Part shown: positions 33,700-46,180 of the stretch, piece after piece
Layout of the letters: the number at the start of each line of letters is the position of its first letter
Numbering within the stretch: the first letter of the stretch is position 1
Assembly: GCA_002007465.1 (NCBI GenBank)
Contig: LNAC01000754.1
Location: 546,418-610,417, forward strand
DNA from: Ailurus styani
Taxonomy: Eukaryota; Chordata; Mammalia; Carnivora; Ailuridae
Direction: 5' to 3'
Length of the DNA stretch: 64,000 nucleotides
Notes under the pieces: generated by a model
Seen by the model: the letters and a program-made list of their open reading frames with translations, nothing else
Databases searched by the model: none
Told to the model about the DNA's origin: nothing
Program-made: the position numbers and the translations under genes

Positions 33700-34215
33700 C
33701 AAAGTTGCATTATTTTTTAAAAAAACCATGATGTCATGGACTTACCTCACCTTTAGTGCAGCCAAGCGAATAATGTGTACTGAGCTTTCTATCATGTACC
33801 ATTATAATTAGCTCTGTCAGGTCTTAGCCCTGCAACCCTCATGCAGATAATATGATAATATGTCTTCATAACCAAGTGACCTTACATGCACAATATTTCT
33901 CCCGTTATGAAGATTGCATGTCAATAAAGTAATTGAGTCTCCGAGGCTGCAGCGAGGGAAGATTTAGATGATTGGACGTGCAGAGCAGTGATGTATGACC
34001 GTTATTATTCCTCTTGTCAGGGAGGCGCCTACAAGCGAGGATGGCCAGAAGATGACAGGGATGACGGGTTGCGTTTCATTAAAAAAAATATTGCTGTTAA
34101 TCACCACTCTATTCTTTTCAAAGTCACTGAGGAAAGAAACTCTTTTTTCATTTTAGCTTGTGATGAACATGCAAAATGGGAGCACATCAGAAGGTTTCCA
34201 GTCTCAGCCCCTCAG
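33700..34215. promoter_or_regulatory. Candidate conserved non-coding element (alignment needed)
   Basis: A repeat-free 500-base block with TAATTA at 33805-33810 in 'CCATTATAATTAGCTC', and 'GATTGCATGTCAATAAAGTAATTGAG' (split, 33912-33937) combining POU-, PBX- and homeodomain-like words. Among the candidates in this window it looks most like a developmental enhancer, but conservation is untested. Confidence 0.35.
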
Positions 34216-35960
34216 ACTGTCTTTCTTCTGTTGCGAATGGGGCTAAATTCAGACCGTAATGAATAGATGGGCCTTGGGCGCGTGGTCGGGAGCCACCCGA
34301 TCTCCCCGTGGTAGGGCTCCTTGGTTTCCACGTGCAGACGGAGCGCCTGCTGGGATGGAAGTACACTTCCTCCCCTCTTGGCATGGAGGGAAGCATGCTC
34401 ACGGGCTCCATAAAAAGAAAGCAAATGTGAGAGAACCAAATCGGAGACAACTATTTTTACTTGAATTAATTTGTTTGGACAGTTTTAACACTTGGAACAC
34501 TTATATTTCCATACTTTATAAAAGCAAACATGCTGTTTCTCTAGCTATAAATTTATCTTATGATATCATAACAGCTGGAAACTTGTAGCCTGGTAGGATT
34601 TTGTTTCATATTTAAACAGCTTGAGAAATATGTTGGAAACAAGGTATATTTTTTCCCTATCTCTGTATTTGTGTTTCACTATCTCCTCTTGTTTTTGGCT
34701 ATCCTAAGAGTGTTGGCACTATCACTTGGAGGGTATCAAGGCTTCAGGATTTCTACTAGTTAGGCATTGTTAATTTCTGCTCCCTTGCAAGCATCTTTCC
34801 TATAAATGCTGAGAACATGCTATAAATGCTGAGAAACTTCTTCCACGGGTGTTAGAGAATCTTTCCAAGGGGAAGGAAAGCTAATAGCAAAAGCATCTTT
34901 TGTTGGCGAAGGGGCTTCTGAAGTCTTTAAATCTTCCTTCATAAGTAATTGACTAAGATCTAACAGCCTTGAAGGAAAAGAAGCTGATGGTATCACTTTT
35001 TAGTCATAGTATTAGCCTTATGATTTATGGTGTAAAATTAGCCACTGCATCCTCTCATTACGGGTGTTGAGTGATTTCTCCAGGCCAGCCAGAGAGACTA
35101 GTATGGAAGTGAGAGCTGGGTTTGTGGGTCTCGTTGAACCCTGCCGTTTCCTCCCAAAGATCCGTGGTGAATGCTTCTGGGGAAGGGGATGTTATTTTTC
35201 TTTCATTTTCTCAACTCTCTAAAAGAAAAGACCAAACATAAATAAATAACTTGAAGAAGCTTGAATGTTCAGAGGAAGTGTTAACCCACAGATGACCCAA
35301 AGTAGCAGTATAGAATATAGTTTCAGACGGGGCGGTAAGTGATTCCAACCTCCTAATCGTCCCACAACCTCCCCCCCACCCCCCACAGTCTCCCCGAGAA
35401 TCCAAGGCCAAAGCCTTCTGATGGTTTTTCCATTGAGTAGTATCTGGCCTAGACATTATGTTCATTTCCCAATTTGGACAGGTTTTCCCTAATAAATTCA
35501 AAGCCCCCTAATAGATTTCAGGGGCACTAGGAAGACTGATGATTTCAGGTTGATAGTCCCTGTTCATATGCTGACAGTGAAATTTTATAAGTGAAACTTC
35601 ATCCCTTTAGTTCAAGGCTTTGGTTGCTGGTAAAAACAAAACAAAAAACAAAACATAGCTTTCCTTGGGAGAACAGATTTACCTGTGATCAGTTATTTAC
35701 ATCTGGGTGAGAAAAAAAGAAAAATAGCTGAATATTTTCTGAATACTGTTAAGAGAGTAAGCATCATAATAACCAAGTGTCTTGGGAGAGTAAATTTACA
35801 CATATAAGGCGAGATAATAGGGAAAGGACATAGATGCAAAAAAGGCCTAGAACTGGGAGCTTTATGCCATTGAGAAACATTTCTGTTGACTTTAGAGTTT
35901 GCTTGAGCCCTACCAGAGCTTAAATCTCTCCTCTGTCCTCATCCATGGTCTCTCCTGGAT
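34216..35960. other. Unassigned sequence
   Basis: No gene is recognised. 34440-34620 is AT-rich and repeat-free. A 16-base direct repeat (CTATAAATGCTGAGAA) occurs twice at about 34800-34835. A C-rich patch lies at 35369-35386. Confidence 0.4.
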
Positions 35961-35961
35961 G

Positions 35962-36180
35962 GCGGTAGCATTAGAAGCTCAGACTTCATAGCCAGCCTGC
36001 ATGAGTTCAAGTCCCAGTTCTTCCACTTACCACCTCTGGCACTTTGGAAGGGTGCTTAATGTTCTGTGGCTCAGTTTTCTCATTTTTAAGCAGGCAGAGC
36101 AATAGTACCTTCCTTTAGGGCAGTTGTAAATGTAACATTCTTGAAATGATACATAGCAAAGTGTTGTAAATATGATCTCT
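35962..36180 (+). repeat. MIR SINE
   Basis: 'GTAGCATTAGAAGCTCAGACTTCATAGCCAGCCTGCATGAGTTCAAGTCCCAGTTCTTCCACTTACC' (read in parts) then 'GTGGCTCAGTTTTCTCATTTTTAAG' and 'GGCAGTTGTAAATGTAACATTC' keep the MIR order over nearly the full length. Confidence 0.8.
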
Positions 36181-36429
36181 TACTGTTATCATCCCCAGTT
36201 AATGACTGGTGATGGTTAATTGACAGAACAGTGGCCAGAAAAGAATTGCCCAAGATGGGGGGGAGAGTCTTCATCATCGTTTCTAGGACACTTGAAGAAA
36301 ATGGAAATTGCTTGACTCAAGGAAAATGACATTTAGTCACTGGCTAAGTGTTCCCTTAACCCTCCCTCTGCTGCCTGCCCATCTTGGGTCCTTTACCTTG
36401 TGTGGATGGAATCGAAACTGGTCTCTGAA
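36181..36429. other. Unassigned sequence
   Basis: Nothing is recognised. Confidence 0.4.
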
Positions 36430-36645
36430 CCAGAAGTATTTTATTAATTTAATTATTGTGTGAAATGACATTATATTTAATCCTTGCCAAAGTATAAACT
36501 TTATTTTGGGGGGAAAATGTGTCCTTGTAGTGATGGTCATGATGATGATAAAAGACAATAGATCCTAATCTGTCAAATATGTGAGGAGCAATTTCCAGTG
36601 TATAATTTCCTTTTGTAGAACGTGAGTCTAGGCTGATTGTTTTCA
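36430..36645. promoter_or_regulatory. Candidate conserved non-coding element (weak)
   Basis: An AT-rich, repeat-free block with 'TTTTATTAATTTAATTATTG' near 36440 and 'GTATAATTTCC'. Texture only. Confidence 0.22.
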
Positions 36646-39005
36646 AACTTCCTCCCCATTCCTCTCTATTTTAAGTCCAATATGTGTACGAATCCAGCTG
36701 AGCTATCCAGACTGCAGCAGGGGAGGGCCCGGGGCCCTGCTCATGTTCTCCCTTCCCCTGTTCCGTCTCTACACAGACTCTCAGCAAGCTCTGGGGCCGC
36801 TGATGACAAAGAGAAAGCATAGAACGCGAAAAAGAAGATAATTCTAACAGGTCACAAATCCCCATGCCCTCCCCGTGCCTTCCCGGTCACTCCTGCCTTT
36901 CCCAGAACAACATTTGGGCCAGAAGGGAGCTGCGAAATGACCCGCCTTGTGGTTTTCACACTGTGCTATGTGGAGCTGGGCTGGCACCCCTTAGAGATGT
37001 GTCAGTGGCTGCAGAGGGTCATGCACGTGGCCCAGCAGGGTTGAGCCACCAAGCCCAGGCCTGGCATCATCCATCTCAATTTCGCCTTCCTTTATTTTAT
37101 ATACTGGGGTCTAATGGAAAAGATCATTGTACTGAAATTTGTACTGCTACCATACCAACAGCAAAAGGTTTTAAGATCAGTGGGCTAGTCAGTCTTGTTC
37201 ATTGTATAGATGAGGGCGAGGCGAGGCCTGTCCTTGGCCCACGGTTACTACTAGTCAGTCACAGACTGTGTCCTTAACCTTGCTCTTTGGAATCCTAGCC
37301 ATTTCCAGTGGTAGGGGCTTCCGGGAGCTGAAGGCCTCACCTTGACCCTCCCCTCTCCATGCCTTAGATGGTGTCCTGAATGATCGTAACACAAACACGT
37401 GGTTGCTCTGGCAGTTCAGCGTCTGTGTCCGCTACCACGGCGGCAGCTCTGAACGCGGTCACTGAGGCCCAGGAGGAAGGAACAAGAAGATGAATGAGGT
37501 GCTAGGGAAATAGAAGTGGGAGGCAAGGGGCAGAAGTTGAGCCACATTAAACTCAAAAGTGCAGGTGAAGAACACGCATGATTTTGCCCTTGGACTTCAG
37601 GCCCTTGGCCATCAAAGGAAGATGGAGATCTCCCAACTCGATGGAGCTCTGACATGAGGGATCGGACCATTCTGTCAGTGGGGTCTGGACTCCTGCTAAC
37701 AGACATCCGTGTTGACGGGCACCCCTGCCTGGAGCTGCCAGCCGAACAGCTTGGATCCCTTGTTCTTTATTTCCATCCTCTCTCCCTGTTTTCTGTCACT
37801 GTGTCATGTCAAATCATTGTCAGGTGGCAGACGCTGCACCCCCCAAGTACAAAGGGATCAGGTTTCAGGACACAGGCTGAAATGAAAATAATAATGGGAG
37901 CCAGAACTAGGCGCAGACCACTTATCAGGCAAGGAAACGGCTAATAAGTGTGGTTAGAGGTTTCCATGGGGGAGGCCCTGGAGTACATCTCGTGGACAGG
38001 CAGGTGTAGCACAGCCTGTCCCGGGCTCCAGTTACAGACAGGCTGGTGCGATTAGTATTGATGTCTGTCACTTTGAGGCTGCCGAGCTGTAGATTCTGTG
38101 AAAGACCAAAGGCTCTGGTTATCTGGTAATCAACACTGCTCTCAAGAACAGCGCTGGGGAAATTGGGGAGACAGAAATAGCCTTTCCTGAGGAGTGACCA
38201 AGGCCATGGATCATGTTGCTGGCTTGTGTTTTCCTTGGGCTCAGCCCTGAGACTGCTCCAGCCCATTGTCTACTTTCACCACCAGGTAGCCACCCTCTTG
38301 TCATCGAATCGAATTCTCCCTCCCTCAGAGCAAGCCATCCCAAACGCCCTGTCCCGTGCCAAACACAGATGAACCTCGCCCTTCTTGTGGGACACAATAG
38401 GAAATAGAATGTTTTGTGTATTGAGGCAGAAACTCAATCCTTTACCTGTGAAAAAGTCCCAAATCCAAACGCATGGTTGATGCATAAGCCTATTCTTAAT
38501 CCCACTCTACCTCACCTATGCTAAAGACATTTTAAGTCCCTTTAAAAACATAAAAATTAAAATCCAAAAGAATTAGTAACAGAAGAATAAAAAACATAAT
38601 TGATTTCCTTACATAATTCATTTTCTTGGTGACTGTTGCCTTCTGAGCTCCTTTTCTCTTTCCTCATTCCAGAAATTTAATATCTTATTTCTCCAAAGCA
38701 TCAGTGTCCTGATTATAGTGAAGTTTGAACAGACAGGCCCCTCTTGCTCTCTAAAAAAGACAGAACTCCTGGGCTTTGTTACAGTTCTAATCTCACTCTC
38801 TCCCCACCTAAGCCTTCTCTTGGCTCCATTTTTTTCTCCTCTGTCTTTGTCTTCCCCAACCCCCCAACAAAAACCAGAAAAAGAAGAAACATGATTGGTT
38901 TTCTTCTATTTTATTTAAGGTACAAATAGAAATTGCATTTGCACAGAATATTTCACGAGGTACATATCACCACTTTGTCAGCCCATCAGTCCATCCATCC
39001 ATCCA
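36646..39005. other. Unassigned sequence
   Basis: No gene is recognised. The 137-codon frame at 36864-37277 lies in GC-richer DNA, and its sequence ('MPSPCLPGHSCLS...') has no domain. An ATCC tetranucleotide run lies at 38989-39004. Confidence 0.4.
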
Positions 39006-39007
39006 GA

Positions 39008-39150
39008 TTTAATAAATTCTACTGGACACTCCTCATCAGTCAGACTCTGGCTAGATGTTGAGGAAACAGCAATGAGTAAGATGAAATCTCATCTTCAAAG
39101 AGCTTTCCAGTAGAAGAGACAACTAATACTTGGTACTAAGTGATCTAGAT
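39008..39150 (-). repeat. L2 LINE 3' end, antisense
   Basis: 'CTAGATGTTGAGGAAACAGCAATGAGTAAGATGAAATC' (split) and 'AAGAGCTTTCCAGTAGAAGAGACAACTAATAC' (split) follow antisense L2: 'ctaggtgctggggatacagcagtgaacaa ... gagcttacattctagtggggga'. Confidence 0.65.
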
Positions 39151-39160
39151 GAATGCATTC

Positions 39161-39257
39161 TGTGTGTGCGCATGTGTGTGCGTACGCATACACAAGTGCA
39201 TGCCCAGGCCTGTGCGTGCGTGCACACACACACGCGCACACACACACGCGCGCACAG
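39161..39257. repeat. Mixed TG/CG/CA simple repeat
   Basis: Alternating TG, CG and CA units with short breaks. It keeps a minus-strand C/V/A frame open by chance. Confidence 0.93.
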
Positions 39258-39304
39258 AGGGAAGCACAACTGCTACCCAATGTGAAGTGTCTGCTTGACC
39301 TTGG

Positions 39305-39415
39305 GTGTTTCATTCATTTGTGAATTAATTAGCAAATCTTTATTGCCTGCTAACAGCCAGGCATTGTGTTAACGTTGAGTTTATAAAGAAAAATAAGATG
39401 TAGACCCTTTTTTGC
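39305..39415 (-). repeat. L2 LINE 3' end, antisense
   Basis: 'TTCATTCATTTGTGAATTAATTAGCAAATCTTTATTGCC' (split) and 'AGCCAGGCATTGTGTTAACG' match the antisense L2 end ('caaatatttattgagtgcc ... gccaggcactgtgct'). Confidence 0.6.
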
Positions 39416-39619
39416 TCTTACTCTTTTCATGGGAAGCAGGCTGGAATGGGGCCACCCAGGGTTTCTGCCCATGGACTGCCCTACTCTCGTCCTCCATTTG
39501 ATAGTATGCATGAATTAAGAATCATTTATGATCCATACATTTGTTCCCAGTTCTCAAGGAAAGGAAGGTCTCATCAAATCGTCACTTGCGAAGGAATTTG
39601 GGGACGACCTGACGTGAGC

Positions 39620-39725
39620 CCCTCTTTGTACAAATGAGAACCTGAGGTTCTGGTGGAGGTGAAGTGTTTTTTCTGGGTCACGCGGGAAGGCAGTAGAAGA
39701 GTTATAACAAGGCCTTGGTTTTTCT
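39620..39725 (-). repeat. MIR-like fragment, antisense
   Basis: 'TACAAATGAGAACCTGAGGTTC ... GGTCACGCGGGAAGGCAGTAGAAG' has the order of antisense MIR. Confidence 0.5.
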
Positions 39726-41630
39726 TCCAAATGTTTCCCAAGTGTGGGGTGCCAGTCACCCAGCATCCTGGCCCTGTCTTTTTTGAGGGCGCGGAAGCTG
39801 CGCCAATGCACTCGGCCGCAAGAGGATGATTCAGCGGCCTGAGACTCTTCTCGGAGCCAAAGGGACAGACTGCCCGCAGGGAAGGTGCCAAAAGGCAGCC
39901 CAAGACCCTGAGCCAGGAGCAGTTAGGCAGGTGGTGCACTTCGCCTTCCTGCTCTTCAGAAAGGCTCAGACAAGTAAAAATTCAGAGACCGAATGCCTGG
40001 GTCAGCAGCTGATTTCATTTTCAACGTCACACTTCCTTTGGGGAGGTTCTGCAACATCACCCCAGCTTTTCTTGTCTTTGGTGAATACTCTTCACACAAA
40101 TGATCAGAGTGCTGTCTTCCTCGAGGGGTCGGCCCGTGGATCATCAGTTCACCGGCCACTCCAGTTCTCAGAAGCTGGTTCTCCTAAAGCAAAATTTAGG
40201 AATGAAGATTTCTCTCATGGATCCTTCTTATGCTCACCTTGCTGGCAAAGACAGTGGGGAAAAAAACAAACAAAACCCGACTGAACTGATCATGAAAAGA
40301 AAAATTTTACTCCAGAGGACTTGTTAGACCTTGGGAGAAAGCAGGTAGACGAAGCAAGCGCTTTGACTACTGGGATGCTGCTCATTTTTCTTTTACTTGG
40401 ATCCCATCGCCGGCCTCAGAAATAAGAGCAGCGAATACTAGGCCTTAGTTGTACTGAAAGTTCCTAACAGTTCTGTATGCCGAGAGGAGCTTAGAAAGGA
40501 CCGGGTCCCTCCCTTGGTGGTTGCACATGAGCTCACAGTCTCCAACGTTCTCTCTGTCGAAGCGAGTGAGCCGGTGGGCGCACTGTTAGAGGCAGTGACG
40601 TGGAGCCATAGCTGCTGCAGGCCACAGAGGAGCAGTACTGAACACTTGGTTTAAGTGAAAAACAAGCCTGTGACGGGGAGGCTCCCTTGCTGTTGGACTG
40701 CGAATGTTGCACCTGAGAAAGGGGAAGCCCGCCGTGTGGCTCCTCCGACAACGTGGTGACTTGGCGTTTGGCCAAGTGCAGAAGTGCCCACTGCGGGGCC
40801 GACTCCTAACCCCACTACTTCCCTTCTCTCTGTGTCCTGGAGGCACCCTCGTGCACCCGGGGGGTGAGCGGTGTGCTTCCATCTTGGCTTCTTGCAGTGT
40901 GAGCTGCTGAGTGCCAGCGACAGGTGCCAGCTCAGGAGCGGGCACCGTGGGGCCTTGCAGAGTGTGTGTTCACGGAAGGGAAATCTACCTCCTGCGCTCC
41001 TGGTGCCCAGGCAGACGCTCAGTTTCCAGGAATAAACAGGGACGTGTCTGAATCCGCCTTGGATATTTACTCACTTTATCTTTGGCCATGGAATGTTGAC
41101 AAATATTCAATATGGTTGAGTGACCTTCTGTAGGTCAGAGCAGACTCCATTCTGATTGAGTTTAGGAAACTCATAAATCTGGCCAGGCCTTCGATGTGTC
41201 AGGCGAACGGTGCTTTGTGAGCCGACACTATAGCCAGAACCGGAGCCCGTGCGGGCCCGTGTTCTCTCTCTGCATTCCTGAGCTGGCCTGTCTCCCACCC
41301 CCAGGACCCCGCTCCTCAAACTGGTGTTCACTGGTTTGTGGACACATTTTCTCCTTTTTATGGACAGAGCTTTTGGGTCAAGCCCTGTGGGAGGCAGACC
41401 CAATGGTGTTTTAATTCTAGCCACAGCCTGATTACCTTGAACTTTCGCGATCTAAATAAATAAACAAACCAGGACAAGTGAGAACAGCTGAAAGTGCGAG
41501 AAGGAATCTCAGTTTCAAATGTTGGACTGAGAGACGGGTCCAGACTCCGCTGGTTGCGTTCTTTCGCTTTAACAGCCCAGCCAACCCGATAACCAAGTAT
41601 CCTTGTGCAGCTGTTTTTCTGTAAGTTGTA
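39726..41630. other. GC-richer unassigned sequence
   Basis: The GC-richest part of the window. It carries several overlapping frames of 65 to 152 codons on both strands (longest 39826-40284). Higher GC removes stop codons, so these are not evidence of a gene. CpGs are scattered rather than dense, so I do not call a CpG island. Confidence 0.4.
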
Positions 41631-41631
41631 G

Positions 41632-41765
41632 AATTTTAGAGCAACAAAGGGAATTGGAGATTATCTTCACAGATGCGGAAGCTGATGTCCCAAGAAATTA
41701 TGTGATTTTTCCAAGGTTAAAGAAATACTGGTTGCCAGAGCCGAGATAAAAGGAAAGCTTCTTCT
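41632..41765 (-). repeat. MIR-like fragment, antisense
   Basis: 'ATTATCTTCACAGATGCGGAAGCTGATGTCCCAAG' (split) and 'TGATTTTTCCAAGGTTAAAG' have the antisense MIR outline. Confidence 0.5.
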
Positions 41766-42222
41766 GACAACTTAGTTGTTCTTTTCTCTTTTTGGTGGGT
41801 TTCACAGCCTCCCCCTCCTACCTCCCCCCTCCCAGGATATGTTTATTGTAGACCTGCTCTGCTTAGAGTTCTGGGGCAGTTTTTCTGGGTTCAGGCATCT
41901 GAGTAGATCATGATCCATGAACTCAAGCGATGAACACCTGGTGAAGAAGACAGATGTGCCAACAGGTTAACTATAAAACCAGACGAGAAGATGAGAAGAT
42001 AACATATAGAATCTGGTGACATTAGCACCAAGTCTCTTTGTGACAGAAAGTGTGTGTGTAGAGGAAGCAGCATCAACCTTTCGAGAAGGAGTCGCAGAGA
42101 AAGCAGAATGGGGTGCATTGCCTCCTTTCCTTACCGACTTTAGGATGCTTTCTGGTAGGCCACACCTCTGGACTGAGTCCCCCTTCTCCACCAAAGTCAA
42201 GGAAGAGGATTATCCTTAATGC
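41766..42222. other. Unassigned sequence
   Basis: A C/T-rich patch lies at 41808-41833. Nothing else is recognised. Confidence 0.4.
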
Positions 42223-42224
42223 TT

Positions 42225-42395
42225 CCTCTAGAGCAACCCTCTGCTGAGGGCTTTACCTGCTTACTGTCTTTTACCCTCACTACAACCACGGGGCGGATTC
42301 TGTCGCTAATTTCCACAAGAGGAAGCTGAAGATCAGAAAAGTTAAGTGATTCGTCCAAAGTCACCCAACTAGTCCGAGGCAGTGATCTCTTCACT
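42225..42395 (-). repeat. MIR SINE, antisense
   Basis: 'GAGGGCTTTACCTGCTTACTGTCTTTTACCCTCACTACAACC' (split), 'ACAAGAGGAAGCTGAAGATCAGAAAAGTTAAGTGATTCGTCCAAAGTCACCCAACTAG' (split) keep the antisense MIR order at moderate divergence. Confidence 0.75.
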
Positions 42396-43399
42396 TTGCT
42401 GGTGCAAAACGGTGATGTCCTTGTGATCATCTCTTTGCAAAGACATGATCAAAATGCAAAATCACAGTGTGATCACAGCTCCCAGGCAGGCCTGGAGCTG
42501 CTCTGTGCTGCCTTCATGTTAGAACCAAGAATTTGCTTTCTAGGAGGAGACCAGGTACGTCGTGGGGCAGGGCCAGGGTAGGGCTTTCAAAGCAGTGCCA
42601 CATCAAATGGGGCCCCAGCAGGCTTAGAGGACCTTTGTCAGAGGCTCTTCGCACATTTTATGCTTGGTTGAGCTTTATGACCCAAAAGAATCCATTATTT
42701 GTTTTATTTATTGCGGACCTGAAACATCAGGCTTTGCCTTTTCTTCGAACTTAAAATGCTTATTGCATGACAGAATTATTTCTCATTTTTCTTTTTCTTT
42801 CAGAGCCTTGGAATCCTGTTAGGAAATTTCTAGTACAAGCCTTTGGGGGAGATACCAGTCCTCAGGTTAGGCATCTGGGGGAGACAGACGAGGCCTTATT
42901 GCAGCACGGGGGGTGGGGAGACTACCTGGCCAAGTATCATTTCAGGTTGTGGCAGAAAGAGATTAGCTCCAATTTATCGCCGCTCACATTTTCCTCTTTT
43001 CCCCCCGTTTTCTGAGTGCCATGGAAATGATATTTGCGAATCCCAGGGGCCTCTCACAGTGGTGTCAGTTTAGAGATCTTCCCAGATACATCTAAATGTG
43101 GACATAAAATGTAATGGGAAGAAATTGAAAAAATATCTGTTTCTTGATTCTTTATTACTGTGGAGTTAAGAAAGCTATTTCTCATGCTGTTTCACAAATT
43201 TGAATCCGAATGTATATGTTAATTTGTATTCAGATGGCTTTTGGATGATTCCAGCACGGAGATATTTTTTTATAAAGTTTGTCAATTTTCTGGCAATTCA
43301 TAGATATTCAGAAAATGTATATGTACACACTTGCCTTATGTACATATACAGTATTGTCACAATTGAGCCTAACCAACTATGATGGAGAGTTAAAATCAG
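42396..43399. other. Unassigned sequence
   Basis: No gene is recognised. Confidence 0.4.
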
Positions 43400-43780
43400 T
43401 ACATACAAAATGAGTACTTTGTATTTGAACTCAGTTTTTTACTTTAACAATATAAACATGAGTAAAATTAATTTGTGGCTGCTTCCTGCATTAATATTTT
43501 GCCTAAATTAAATTTGAGTATGACAAAGACAAACACACAGATTTTTCTCCTGGACGAATACACTCTCTGTGACAGAAAAGCACACAGGTAGATTTCAGGC
43601 TCTAGAAGAAATGACTGCAAGGCTCAAAGAGAACGATTTTAATTTCATGGAAAATTTTGCGAGGCAGGAATGCTCACAGAGAGCTATGTGTGCTATTTAA
43701 ATGTGTGACATTAGCTTAGTTCCTAATATTGCTAGTAATTTTACTAATTAGCTTCCCTTACATAGATTTGCCTGAGCTGT
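43400..43780. promoter_or_regulatory. Candidate conserved non-coding element (alignment needed)
   Basis: Repeat-free and AT-rich, with 'GCATTAATATTTTGCC', 'AAATTAAATTTGAGTATGAC', 'GATTTTAATTTCATGG' and TAATTA at 43745-43750 in 'TTACTAATTAGC'. The candidate status is by texture only. Confidence 0.28.
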
Positions 43781-44744
43781 GGTTGACTGGGTTTGGGGTG
43801 CATCGCTGTTAGTGCATAATCTCTTCTTCTAATTCAGAAACACCGTTCTTCCTTTGTACCGCTCAATTCTTAACAGAGAGCGGGTCCAGCTGAAAGATGT
43901 GTCCTAAGCCAAGAAAAAGAAAGATACTGCCTCTAAAGGTTACCAGCAATTCTTTGAGTTCCCTAATCTCATTCTAGTCGGTGTAAGCCTTGGGGCTAAC
44001 CCCGGAGTAACCTCTGGATTAGACTCTTCTCACCGAGGAGACAGGAGGGTTAGAAGGGCTCAGCGGTCCTCACTTGGAACACAGGCTCTCAAAGTGCCGT
44101 GGCCTTCCTTCTGCGCACCTGAGAGGTGCTTGCCACAGTGACAGTAGCAGCGACAACCCCTGAAGTCGGTGCAGGGGTGTGGGTGGAGGAGGGTCTTTGG
44201 GAGCTCTCTCCAAGTACAGTCTCCCCTCTCTCGGAACCTAGAGCATTCCTATGAAACCTTTCATAAACGAGGTGGGGTAAGTATTGGGAGCTTCTCGTGA
44301 GCTACAGTCCTCAAGTTCAAGTAATTGACTCTCTACACAGATAATTATAGACACAAATGGTTAAAGAATCCAGCACACTTTATGAGCCAATGATACCGAG
44401 TTGTGGTAGGCAAATGCTTATGCCTACTGCACACAGAGAGCTCAGCACTGTCCAGGAAGGTCCTCCTGGAAGAGCGGGAACTTGGGAAAAGCTCATTGGC
44501 CTTGTAAAATCAGATGATGTTACCTAATATTGAAAGGGATGAATCCTATCCTTTTTGGACAGATTGACTAAGCAACAATGCATCGCTCTTCAAATGCTGA
44601 AAAAAATCTCTGCTCATGACTCAGGATGATAACAAATTGAAGGTCTTTCCTCTCACCCCAAGTGGCCTCCATGTCCCCACTATCCTGTCTACACACAAAA
44701 TGCGGTCAGCAACCTTGTAGTTTTGCTGAGTTTAGGAGAACTGT
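43781..44744. other. Unassigned sequence
   Basis: Nothing is recognised. Confidence 0.4.
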
Positions 44745-44745
44745 C

Positions 44746-44870
44746 TTTACGTGGCTTTGTTCCTGGGCTTAGACAAGGCACTTAACTTCATTTAGTCTTA
44801 TTTCCTTCATTTATGCGATGGGAGGGTAGCACTGGATGATTTCAGATCCTGTTTAGTGCTAACACTCCAT
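44746..44870 (+). repeat. MIR-like SINE fragment
   Basis: 'GGGCTTAGACAAGGCACTTAACTTCATTTAGTC ... CTTCATTTATGCGATGGGAGG' (split) follows MIR ('gaccttgggcaagttacttaacctctctgtgcctcagtttcctcatctgtaaaatgggga'). Confidence 0.55.
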
Positions 44871-45607
44871 CTGACTCAGTTAAACACTTCTCATTATTAC
44901 ATGACTGGAAATAGGCCAGGTCAAATGATGTCCCTTCAAGCATAACCATCAGATACAGCCGCACGCTGTAAAGATGGATATTATACTGTTCAACTTATCA
45001 TCATTAGTTCCCTAGTCTTAGAATGGAATGCACTATAGTTCCTATCTGTCATAGTTAGTATTTGGAAGTCTCAAAGCCTATGAGATTATTCACATATTTA
45101 TTCCTGTGTACCGCATATGCCATCCAACGTCTCCCCTTCATCATGTGTCTGTGACAACACATTGAACAGAAAATCTCCATCAGCGGACTCTGACAGAAGT
45201 GTATTATTTACAGTGGTGTCAGAATGTGCTGCTTATAATTGACTGGGCTCATAGCAATAAGCCAACCTAAGAATCTTTTCTTCTCCTACTCCTTCTCACT
45301 GGTGAATCCCCCACTTGTGTTCCTTCCATCAACAGCTTCTTCATTATTTACAGAGGAGGGAACATACCCCAGATGGTGCTTGAGTTATGTTATAGGGTGA
45401 CTTTTTCATCTTGGGATGGTCTCTCTCTCTCTTTTTCTCTTTCTCTGACTTAGGAGTTTCCTTATGGCAATTAAGGGTAAGGGAAATCAAGTCAACTGGA
45501 ATCCACTTCTCAACAGAATATACTTCTCAAATTCTTCCAACTTAGGGAGGCGATGTGCAATAGCCATTAATAGTTACATATTCAGTTTCAGTTTTTACTC
45601 CTCTTTC
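44871..45607. other. Unassigned sequence
   Basis: A CT-rich run lies at 45418-45446. Nothing else is recognised. Confidence 0.4.
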
Positions 45608-45683
45608 TACCCCTTACTGAGATCACGATCTGAACTGAAACCAAGAGTTGGATGCTTAACTGACTGAGCCACCCAGGCGTCCC
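45608..45683 (-). mobile_element. Can-SINE head fragment, antisense
   Basis: 'GAGATCACGATCTGAACTGAAACC' (split) then 'CTTAACTGACTGAGCCACCCAGGCGTCCC' (split) is an antisense tRNA-derived head. The tail half is missing. Confidence 0.9.
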
Positions 45684-45904
45684 TGACAAGTATTTTTTTT
45701 AATTCAGTTGCTTTTCACAAACACTTGGTCCACCGACATTTGAAAATAACACTCCAAAATTTTTCCAGATGTTCATGGCAGAGATAGAGTGGCTGGCAGA
45801 TGGGAGATAGCCGCTGTGACCATGAAAATACTGCCTCGATGAGCATGGTGCCACACAAACGTCACCTGTGTCTTACTGCTCCCCCCTTCCCCTTATTAAG
45901 GCAT

Positions 45905-46180
45905 TTTCTTTTTAGAGAAGTTTAAGGTTTAAGCTGAACTTGCAAAGAAGGTCTGGAGATTTCCTGTATATCCCCTGCCCTCAAACGTGGGTAGCCTGCC
46001 CCATCATCAACATCTCCCACCAGAATGCCAAATTTATTACAACCGATGAACCTGTATCCACGCCATGGCTAGTTTGGCTAGTTTGGCATACAGATGCTAA
46101 ACCTGTCAGGCATACATTTGTTCGGTTTATGGGTCTTTCTGTTGTGCATTCTCTTACACATATTCTTTTCAAAATGCTTA
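45905..46180 (-). mobile_element. Old L1 3' region fragment, antisense
   Basis: 'GGAGATTTCCTGTATATCCCCTGCCC' (split, from 45955), 'AGCCTGCCCCATCATCAACATCTCCCACCAGAATG' (split) and 'ACAACCGATGAACCTGTATCCACGCC' match the antisense 3' region of old L1s. A small tandem 'GCTAGTTTG' lies at 46067-46084. Confidence 0.72.

Noticed and set aside
36864..37277. 137-codon plus frame in GC-richer DNA
   Set aside because: No recognised domain; GC-rich composition lowers stop frequency.
39726..41420. GC-rich stretch as a possible CpG island and first exon, including a 152-codon frame at 39826-40284
   Set aside because: CpG dinucleotides are scattered, there is no dense island, and overlapping frames occur on both strands.
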